64,000 nucleotides of DNA from Phoronis australis (taxonomy: Eukaryota; Phoronida; Phoronidae): the NCBI GenBank assembly GCA_002633005.1, contig NMRA01000859.1:32424-96423 (forward strand). Reading direction: 5' to 3'. Positions 55,501 through 64,000 of this stretch are shown piece after piece (within the stretch, counting starts at the first letter, position 1; every line of letters starts with the position of its first letter). The position numbers and the translations under genes are program-made. Below the pieces are notes generated by a model. That model did no database searches and was not told where the DNA came from. It saw only the letters and a program-made list of their open reading frames with translations.

Positions 55501-58500
55501 ATGACCATTATGCGGACAAAATTATGTTGATGATCATTATGCGGACAAAATTATGTTGATGATTATTATGCAGACAAAATTATGTTTACGACCATGATGC
55601 GGACAAAATTATGTTGATGACCCTTATGCAGACAAAATTATGTTGATGACCATTGTGCGGACAAAATTATGTTGATGATCATTATGCCAGGCGTGCGTTC
55701 AGTAGACGCTAGGACCTACGCTAGGACCTAGCTAAAACCTAGTCAAAGTCACGTGTTCTAATTTATAATGCACGACAATATCTCGCGTAATCTCGCGAAG
55801 TCTTACTTTTCAGCGAGGTCCTTGTGTTACTGAACGGGAGGCACATTTCTTCCGAGAAGTGTAAAAACTCAGCTCGTATACGTTGGAAATTTCAGGTCGC
55901 ATTTAGCGACTTGATACGAGCTGACAAAAATCTCAGCTCGCATTTCCAAATTTCAGGTCGCAAATGCGACCTGCAGCTTGTTATGTCGAGCCCTGCCAAA
56001 TTGGCAACTGGCCATGTTTACACTGCTCAAACCAGGAGACATAATTTCATAAGGAAGGTTTTAGCACATTTTCCCCAAATGTTACCCTGTGTCTATATTC
56101 TGGACATAGCCCTTATCTACGCCCACTGGGTTTATCTAATGATGGACGTGTCTTCATCTCACCACTTTCTGAGTAGTTTTTAGGCTTTAATATTGAATTG
56201 CTAAATGTAATTGTATACTACAGATGTCGCTGTTGTATGTGGTCCCGTAACTGTGATGCGTCCAAGGCATATAGACTGTGTGTTATTGTCTGCTTTTAAA
56301 CGTTTCACTTTTGCTGGAGGGAAATTACTCTTGAAAGAAATTCAAGCTCTGATTTTTGTTGTTTTTTTTCAGATACATGGAAAATCTGAAGTTGTGGTTC
56401 AAACAAAAACAAAGCAGGGACCAGTTCGATATGCAAGCCCGGAAGATGTTGACATCTGACATTGTCCACCTTCACAATGAGTTTCTACTGGCCATCTTGA
56501 CAAAATGCCAGAGTTTAACACCCACACTAGGTACGTGAATGTGTTGGTGGATGATCATGCCCTCGGATGAGTTTGCGAATAAGTCTAATAACTGAGAGGT
56601 ACTGGGTAAATGTGGAAGATGATTTGTGCATGACACTTTAGCTCAGTCGGGAAGGTATGCTGATCAAAACTGTGTACTGTATGATGTGAGACAGTGATTT
56701 ACTGGAGCACCACCTAGTGACCATTTAAGTTTTCTTTGGTCTTTCCTCAATATTTTCCAATTGTCTGTGATATTTATAATCTAGTTTATGGAATTTTATT
56801 GTGAAGGGCATGGGTGTCATTGATGTTACGACAAATTCGTCTACTGTGGCGCCCCATATTGGCTATTGTGTGCGCCTGCCTAAATACCTACCATGTTCGT
56901 TAATGGGTCTTTATAGTGTTTGACATGTATGTTCCCATTGAGGATATCATGACTGTTGGTGTTGGAGTTTATATGGATATGACTACTGTTGCACCTCCTC
57001 GTGGTAGTTTTAGGGTTTTATGTTTACTTCAATGTTTGTCAAATCCTATGGTGGATCACCATGAAAATTGTCAAGTTGTTAGTTTTTCGGGTGGATCCGA
57101 TGAATGCTGTGCCTCCTGGTGGCCACTTCCCCACGATGTGAAAATAGTTATGGAACTTGACTTGTATGCTTGTCATATGACAGCATCTGTCAATATTAAA
57201 AGAAATCTGTTAAGTGCTATGCCATCTAGTGGCAGTGTTAGTTGTTTTGTCGTCTAGGTCTTTCTGTTAGCACTTGAGTGATCCTTATGAAATTGAAAAC
57301 TTAATGTTTCTACTACTAACAGATAAGACTGGACCCCATATTTTATTGCCTAATAACCTGTACTTCTTGTGGCAGTTGCAATATTTTGTTGTCCATCATA
57401 GTATCTACCAAAACCTCTTTTAAAAATGTTCGTAGAATTCAGCTGATATGTTTTCCTTCAATTTTTTGACGACTTGCTTTGCACATCCTGGAGACTATTT
57501 TAAGTTTTCAAGTATTCCGTGCTCTATTGTATGCAATGCACACACTGGGTGCATATGAGTGTTCTCCATTACTTTTGTTGATCATTGGTACCTGTCACTT
57601 TGTTCCTTTAAAGCGATTCCCTTTTCTTGCCTGAAAAGTGTCAGATTTTGTACGCCGAAATATCCGTCATTATTGATTTAAAAGTATTACTAAGTATTTT
57701 TCGTTGTATTTTTTGTATCGTATGCAGAAATGTCTACATTGGTTGTGCTTAATGATCCATAGAAATTGAATACGAGAAGTAAGTTCTCAAATTGTCGACA
57801 GATTGCGCAGAAATTTCTGCACTGAAAGATGTGCAAAACTTTCCGCATTGAGGGAAGGGCAGTATGGACAATATTTACTTTAAGCCAAAATGATGGCATA
57901 AAAAGGAAATCGATGGAATTTACCTTTTAAAATGGAGAGGCTATGTTTTGGTAATTTTTTTATTTAATTTCAGTCCCAAAGGACATGAACACAAGTGCTC
58001 TACCAGTTGCCAAGGTTATTAAGAAAGGAACAAAGTTTAAGAGGAAGCCAGTTGGACGCTCTCTACAGGTTTGGACGTTTTTGTGGTGAAGAACTTCTTT
58101 CAGTTGTAGCATAGAAAACAGAATTTATGAGGTCTGTTGTGAAATTGTTCAACCAATCAATGATAAATGTAATACTGAAATAAATCTATAATGATATCTG
58201 TGTGAAGTGCTTGGTCACATGCCGGACACGTTTGTGATATCAATGTGAAGTGTTCAAGACATTCACATACAGGACATGTCTCTGATATCAGTGTGTATTG
58301 TTCATTTGCATGAAGGACTTGTTCATGATATCAATGTGAAGTTTTCATTCATGTACTGGACATGTCTTTGATGTCAGTCTGAAGTGCTCATTTACATGCA
58401 GGACTTGTAGATGATATCAGCGTCAAGTGGTCATTTTTGTGCATGACACGTCTATCATACCAGTTGGAAATGTTCATTCGCATGTCAGACACATCCATTA

Positions 58501-61500
58501 TATCTGTAAATTGTTCATTAAGTTGTAGGTGACAACTATCATGTCAGTGGTGAATATTTATTCAGTAGTATGGAACACATCTTTAGTGTTTACATGGTAC
58601 TGTCCATTCAAATGAATGTAGCATATAACACGTCAGTGAGCATTAATGTTATTTGTACAAGTGTAGCGCAAAAACATATTTGACATTGTTGCAGAATTGT
58701 TTGTGTAGCACACAGCTCACCTTCAAGATCTCAATTGTAGTAGCGCCACTAATGGTTAAGCCAACTTAACTGTGTTGTAGTCACTGAGTCTCACCAGATC
58801 CTGTTCCTGGCACACCAGTCTAATAATAATAATTGGAAATGTGCTCTTCTCTATTCTAGCGGTTCCAGCCAGTTGACCCCATGTGTTTTGTGGCCAAGTC
58901 TGATGTCCTTGCTCCACAGAAGGATATCCATTTAAGTAAGACAATTTACCATATTGCCCCAGCTTTTAACCTGCCTCTCGAGTATACGCCAACTTCCCAC
59001 TTTTTGCCTATTTTTGTGTAAATAATGTACCACACCCATTTTTTCACAGGTATTAAGCGCACCCATCCTTAGTATTCACCCTCTAACACTTCTCAGTACA
59101 CAGTGTAAGTTCACTTTCTAGCACCCCTCAGTTCATGGTATCAGTTCCCATCCAAGGGTATTACCACAATTCCTAGTACCCTCCAGTTTATTGTATCAGT
59201 TCCCATCCAAGGGTATTACCACAATTCCTAGTACCCTCCAGTTCATGGTATCAGTTCCCATCCAAGGGTATTACCACAATTCCTAGTACCCTCCAGTTCA
59301 TGGTATCAGTTCCCATCCAAGGGTATTACCACAATTCCTAGTACCCTCCAGTTCATGGTATCAGTTCCCATCCAAGGGTATTACCACAATTCCTAGTACC
59401 CTCCAGTTCATGGTATCAGTTCCCATCCAAGGGTATTACCACAATTCCTAGTACCCTCCAGTTCATGGTATCAGTTCCCATCCAAGGGTATTACCACAAT
59501 TCCTAGTACCCTCCAGTTCATGGTATCAGTTCCCATCCAAGGGTATTACCACAATTCCTAGTACCCTCCAGTTCATGGTATCAGTTCCCATCCAAGGGTA
59601 TTACCACAATTCCTAGTACCCTCCAGTTCATGGTATCAGTTCCCATCCAAGGGTATTACCACAATTCCTAGTACCCTCCAGTTCATGGTATCAGTTCCCA
59701 TCCAAGGGTATTACCACAATTCCTAGTACCCTCCAGTTCATGGTATCAGTTCCCATCCAAGGGTATTACCACAATTCCTAGTACCCTCCAGTTCATGGTA
59801 TCAGTTCCCATCCAAGGGTATTACCACAATTCCTAGTACCCTCCAATTCATGGTATCAGTTCCCATCCAAGGGTATTACCACAATTCCTAGTACCCTCCA
59901 GTTCATGGTATATGTTCACGTCCTAGCTCCTCTTGGTCCATATCAATTTATCTTTTTCTTTCTCTTTCATCCTGTCCAAGCACAAAGGTGCCTACCAGGA
60001 AAAGAAATCTGGCAGCATACATGAATGTGTGATACAAGCCCATGGTCCACCTAGGTATAAGCCTGCTGCTGTGTTTTCAAGTCCCAAATAACGGTCCCTT
60101 GGGTTTATACCTGACTCTGGTAACCTGAGTGGTTACAGTATTTTTGAAGCACGTCATTTATTAACTGTACAATCCATTTGTGGCAGTTCCAAAGCTGGTA
60201 AAACACTTGAAAAGTCAGTAAAATGTAAAGTGTTTTACCGGCTTCAGCATTGTCTCGTTTTATCTGGTCTCGACACATGTCACTTCAAACTATTTGTGTC
60301 AGTTTATTCATTGAATGAAGTTTAATAGATCAGTATGACCTCACTCTCCAATAATAGGAGTTTTGGGATATCTTTTATGTGGGGTATTTTTGTCTGGGGA
60401 TCAATGTTCACGTGGCGACTTTCTGTTTCTATTTGAGAACTTATTTGTATTACCGTGTTCATCCGCACACAAAGTTTTTTCCCTGACACATCTAGTGGGC
60501 AGATTATGCGAGACCTTTCTCTTGTATTTCAGCATTCTGTTCTCGCGAGAAGTCTCTCCCTGACACATCGATGGTTTATGGACGGATGTATGTCACCGCG
60601 TGGGAAACTGATCTGGAGGAAGTTGAAGATGAGGCTGTCAAGTTGGTCATGGAGGCCGTAGAGGTTTGTGATTGGTTGATTCGAAGAAGGCTTAAGGCCA
60701 GAGTCACACTGCTGTGGAGTGTTATTGGTTGTACATGCACTTCTTACTCTGGGTTAGAGGCTTACACTGTTTGGTGAATGAGTTCAGGGAGGGAGGTCGA
60801 GTGAGGTTCTTTATTGGTTGATCAAATGAAGGTCAATGGTAAGGTCATGGGGTCAATGTAATTTCTCAGTTTCCTTGAAGTAGTTGTGTGAAAACTCTAG
60901 AGGTCTGATGGGATAGTTGACATGTCACACTGTTGGCCTTTCAGGACTCAGAGCACTGAATCATGGGGGGGTCCTTTTCAGTTTCATGCAATCCTTGTTA
61001 TCGGTGCATTATGTCCAGTTTGGGGACTGTCTGGCGTCCGCTGATGTATCTCCTAAACCCTTGGTGAATGTCCATGAATGTTATGAGACATGTTCCTGTC
61101 ATGGATGGATTCTACTACCAGCGCGCTCACTGGTGGCAATTTTTTATTTTATTAGGTTTGTCGCTGTATCTTCGGAGTTCCTCGACAGATTTTCATAAAG
61201 TTTCCAAATAAGTATCTGATAGCTAAAGGAGAGGCTGTGGTTTGGCGCCTGTCTCTCTTTCAGCCAAACTACTCTTAACTGTGATTGTGACTTTGCATTA
61301 TGTGTTTTACTGGGAAGACGACAGCTGACAGTGATTTTTGAATGGCTGACTACCTACTAGGTGCCTCCTAGGGGTGGTGCGTCGGCAGCTGTACGTCGTG
61401 AATGTCTTAGAGTACATGGTCATCACCAACCAGTACATAGGGCATCACCAACCTCCTAGTTCCAGCAAATGTTACGTTATATCCAAAATGTCATTTCTAT

Positions 61501-64000
61501 CAAGTGTTGTTGACATGAACGTTTGTGGTATTTAAATTGTTTATGACTTATACTTCCTCTCAGTTACCTGCTCATTGAATTTGAAGTCTCGTCATCTCTT
61601 GCCTATTTTTGTAACAAACACAGCTGCAGGATTCTGCGAGTGCAAAATGGGCGATCAAGAGAAATCAAATTATATTTTGCAAATAAAATTTACCTTCATC
61701 CTTCGGAAGCCTTGCAAGGTAACAATTTGTGTAATTTTAAAGAATGTTATTTGAAAATCGAATTGCGTCCGGGATGTACCAAGTCGCTGGATCTTGCGCC
61801 CTTTTTAATTTCAGTGCATGAAAACGTATAGAGACAGCGTTAACACTGTGTTTAGTGTTGACCTGAATTAGAATACATGTTGAGACTACCGCTACTCCTG
61901 CTACTTTCGACAGCTCTTAGCTTTGCATGGAATGAGTCTCCTGCAATCTGAGAAACTGAATTGTCTTTCTATTCTGTTTCAGGTTCATCTTAAAAATGTG
62001 ATATCGTGTGCCATTCACCAGCGTAAGGGTTATCACCTGCGAGAGGGCAGGTTTAAGTACGCCACAGGTGATGTCATACAACCGTATCTACGAAACAGTT
62101 CACTCATACAAGATGGTGCCAGGTGAAGTGGTCTTATTAAGTGCTGTTAGTTGCTTCGTTTAACAACAACAAAAATATGTCAACAGTTTACGGACTCTGA
62201 GGTCTTACATGGCAATCCATAATTACAGGGTGTCGTTTAAGTACTCTTTGGCCCCACATGGAAATGTATAATTAGTGGGGGGGGGGTTTACTGACTCTGA
62301 GGTCTTACATGGCGACCCATAATTACAGGCCGTGGGTGTACTTTATGTACTCTTTGGCTCCACATGGAAATGTATAATTAGGGGAGATGGTTTACTGACT
62401 CTGAGGTCTTACATGGCAACTCGTAGTTACGTGAGGGTGGTATATAGACTCAGAGGCCAATAAGACAACTCATGTTAGGTACAGGAAGATAAGATTAACA
62501 GCTAAATAAAATTCAGAATTCCTTGTTGAAGTCTGGGCTGGTAAACTTTTTCTTTTTACATTTATTTCTTGTATAATGTGGCATGCCAATTAGTTTTTGG
62601 AATTACCATTTTCATGTTACTCGACTTTTGAGCTCTTTCACTGATTCCTATTTTGATAGCTCCCTCATGCAGAAGTCAAACATGGCTGTTTAAACAATGC
62701 CTAACATCATTTTGAAGAACAATGCGTAAAACATAGTAACTTAGACTTTCCTGAGAGTCTGATTTGCTGAGAAATGATGATCTAAAAGTTAGCCAGGTTT
62801 GGTCGTTTTTCTTGGGTCTATTAAAACTGCAAGTTCTTCAAACGGCTCCCTTTCGGTGGCAGTGAATGGTAGTGTTTTTTAATAGTCTCACGCTGCTTGG
62901 TTTGTGGTGGGTCGCATATCTTGACAATTGCATGCTCCACATGAACGTGTTCTCTGGTTTTCTCGCTTAGTTTGAAAATTTGTCTACATACTTCCCAGCT
63001 TATAGTTGACCTTTCAGGATTTAGAAGGGGCTAAGGGGGAAAGGGCGCCCCTTAATGTGAAGGACTACATCAATATGAATCAAATATGAAGTGGAAAAGA
63101 GTGACATTTAATTCCTTCATTTGGTGACCCTCGAACTGGTGAATTTCATTAAGGGCGCCTGTTGTAAGTCCTGTTGTGTCTATGTCAGTATCTCTCCTTA
63201 TCTAGTGAGGTTACATACATGACAGGTCGACTACTCCTCTTCTAAACCCTTCTTTGTCTATGTATAATGTTTCTCCCCGCCTTCTTGTGAGGCTGCTTAC
63301 ATGACTGGTTGTCTAGCCCTGCTCTATGCTGTGTTGTGTCTGTGTGTTAATGTATCTCTCCCATTCTAGTGAGGCTGCTTACATGACTGGGTGTCTAGCC
63401 CTGTTCTATGCTGTGTTGTGTCTATGTGTTAATGTATCTCTCCCCTTCTAGTGAGGCTGCTTACATGACGGGTTGTCTAGCCCTGTTCTATGCTGTGTTG
63501 TGTCTGTGTGTTAATGTATCTCTCCCCTTCTAGTGAGGCTGCTTACATGACGGGTTGTCTAGCCCTGTTCTATGCTGTGTTGTGTCTGTGTGTTAATGTA
63601 TCTCTCCCCTTCTAGTGAGGCCACTTACATGACGGGTTGTCTAGCCCTGTTCTATGCTGTGTTGTGTCTGTGTGTTAATGTATCTCTCCCCTTCTAGTGA
63701 GGCCACTTACATGACGGGTTGTCTAGCCCTGTTCTATGCTGTGTTGTGTCTGTGTGTTAATGTATCTCTCCCCTTCTAGTGAGGCTGCTTACATGACTGG
63801 TTTTCTAGCCCTGTTCTATGCTGTGTTGTGTCTGTGTGTTAATGTATCTCTCCCCTTCTAGTGAGGCCACATACATCACAAGCTGTGGCGCACACGTTCC
63901 CAGCATAAAACCCTCAGTGGAGACGGGCCAGGGAGATGCTGCAAAACACATTGCATGTTCCGGGAACCACATGACCCCCACAAGGCCCCTGAACCTGTAT
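52559..64000 (+). CDS. TADA1: TADA1 (SAGA subunit Ada1), 3' end off window
   Basis: Transcriptional adaptor of the nuclear SAGA histone acetyltransferase complex; its C-terminal histone fold pairs with a SUPT7L-type partner. Exons: 52559-52629, 56373-56530, 57974-58068, 58860-58935, 60533-60663, 61983-62122, 63862-64000 (cut). Phases agree and all introns are GT-AG; 270 of an expected about 330 residues are present. Exon 1 [20 protein letters not shown]; exon 2 [20 protein letters not shown] and [13 protein letters not shown], the signature N-terminal region; exon 4 [13 protein letters not shown]; exon 5 [15 protein letters not shown] and [11 protein letters not shown]; exon 6 [16 protein letters not shown] and IQPYLRNS; exon 7 [16 protein letters not shown]. 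Introns hold four minisatellites. Intron 6 ends in an 82-bp array that copies the exon 7 acceptor. Confidence 0.93.
54488..54637. mobile_element. CAGTGGCGG MITE, complete, with ACTTT target duplication
   Basis: 150 bp from CAGTGGCGGATTTAG to CTGGATCCGCCCCTG, flanked by ACTTT (54483-54487, 54638-54642). In TADA1 intron 1. Closest relative in the window is 15606-15768 (shared CAAAATCCTGGCTAATA and CTCTGCCCTGGCC). Confidence 0.8.
55117..55129. mobile_element. Solo Kolobok terminus with TTAA
   Basis: TTCCTTCGCCT followed by TTAA, matching the right tip of the element at 17957-19897. No partner end nearby; a short relic at the edge of the 29-bp minisatellite. Confidence 0.45.
55137..55687. repeat. 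29-bp minisatellite (ATTATGCGGACAAAATTATG)
   Basis: About 18 units of 29 bp in TADA1 intron 1, alternating GACCATTATGCGG and GATCATTATGCAG forms, so a 58-bp dimer is the higher-order unit in part of the array. It ends directly at a TIR element. Confidence 0.85.
55687..55840. mobile_element. GTTCAGTAACGCTAG-family TIR element
   Basis: Starts GCGTTCAGTAGACGCTAGGACC and ends CAGCGAGGTCCTTGTGTTACTGAACG. Contains CACGTGTTC and CTCGCGTAATCTCGCGA, as in the other three copies. About 150 bp; it has an extra CTACGCTAGGAC step in the left end. Confidence 0.7.
56700..57420 (+). repeat. CTAGTGGC-core repeat units in TADA1 intron 2
   Basis: Cores at about 56708, 56850, 56995, 57112 and 57228 (CACCACCTAGTGACCA, CCTCCTGGTGGCCAC, CCATCTAGTGGCAGT) every 110-150 bp. 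A 113-codon open frame across it (56916-57257) is a by-product. Confidence 0.55.
58190..58640. repeat. Degenerate repeat, GATATCAGTGTGAAGTGTTCAT units
   Basis: Roughly nine units of 45-55 bp in TADA1 intron 3, with GGACATGTCTTTGATATCAGTGTGAAG as the recognisable part. Confidence 0.7.
59131..59920. repeat. 55-bp minisatellite, 14 nearly identical units
   Basis: Unit begins GTTCATGGTATCAGTTCCCA and ends CTAGTACCCTCCA; the period is exactly 55 bp from 59131 to 59901. Only isolated changes (59186 TTTATTG, 59846 AATTCATG). In TADA1 intron 4. The homogeneity implies recent expansion or gene conversion. Confidence 0.95.
60950..61420 (+). repeat. CTAGTGGC-type repeat remnant in TADA1 intron 5
   Basis: GCGCGCTCACTGGTGGCAATTTTTT followed by TCGACAGATTTTCATAAAGTTT at 61115-61200 matches units at 10540-10610. 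Otherwise no structure. Confidence 0.5.
62185..62450. repeat. About 100-bp tandem repeat in TADA1 intron 6
   Basis: Two and a half units of TTTACTGACTCTGAGGTCTT ... CCACATGGAAATGTATAATTAG, starting near 62187, 62288 and 62391, with a G run at 62277-62286. Confidence 0.75.
63124..63861 (+). repeat. 82-bp array copying the exon 7 splice acceptor of TADA1
   Basis: Exact 82-bp period: the last base of the TAG acceptor falls at 63205, 63369, 63451, 63533, 63615, 63697, 63779 and 63861, with one mutated unit (TTG) at 63287. Each unit holds a pyrimidine tract (TCTCTCCCCTTCTAG) followed by TGAGGC(T/C)(G/A)C, the first bases of exon 7. Only the last acceptor leads into open exon 7 sequence; any earlier one reads [20 protein letters not shown] and stops at the TAG of the next unit. 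Confidence 0.95.

Noticed and set aside
56916-57257. 113-codon plus-strand frame in TADA1 intron 2
   Set aside because: Falls in the CTAGTGGC repeat; TADA1 exons 2 and 3 join in phase without it.
59131-59920. CRISPR-like regular repeat
   Set aside because: The 55-bp units are contiguous with no variable spacers, and the host is a spliced eukaryotic genome. It is a minisatellite.

Overview
This 64-kb window is nuclear DNA from an invertebrate animal. It has spliced genes with GT-AG introns of about 0.2-4.3 kb, an AT-rich background, many short inverted-repeat transposons and abundant minisatellites. The proteins do not fix the species; a mollusc-like or invertebrate-deuterostome genome is plausible, but that is inference. 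There is one 54-base N gap at 24126-24179 and one N at 4872.

Layout. (1) 1-17.3 kb: a locus of classical short-chain dehydrogenases (SDR) on the minus strand. One five-exon gene (16159 down to 7504) is complete except for an in-frame TAA in exon 2. Its 5' part (14486-17265) has a diverged duplicate at 1-5600, so a paralogue should continue off the left edge. A 5'-truncated Penelope-like retroelement sits in intron 2. (2) 17.3-23.6 kb: a transposon-rich gap. It contains a 1.94-kb Kolobok-type element (TTAA target site) with a THAP-domain transposase fragment on the plus strand and a convergent fragment of a cysteine-rich protein on the minus strand. (3) 23.66-41.62 kb: a complete 19-exon plus-strand gene for a 776-residue guanylate-binding-protein-type large GTPase. 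Unusually, it begins with a signal peptide and ends in a short hydrophobic tail. (4) 44.1-52.2 kb: SURF4, an ER cargo receptor, minus strand, four exons, 270 residues, with a GC donor in intron 1. (5) 52.56-64.0 kb: TADA1, a SAGA subunit, plus strand, seven exons visible, running off the right edge. SURF4 and TADA1 are head to head with 395 bp between start codons, so they probably share a bidirectional promoter.

The genes are not a pathway. What stands out is the intronic repeat structure. Several tandem repeats are anchored on splice junctions. The clearest is an exact 82-bp array in TADA1 intron 6 in which nearly every unit carries a copy of the exon 7 acceptor. Others are a duplicated exon 12 in the GTPase gene, a 38-bp-arm perfect palindrome flanked by 8-bp direct repeats, and two MITE insertions dated by empty sites in the paralogous duplicate. 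Exon borders were assigned by eye from splice consensus, reading-frame continuity and remembered family sequences; no search was run.
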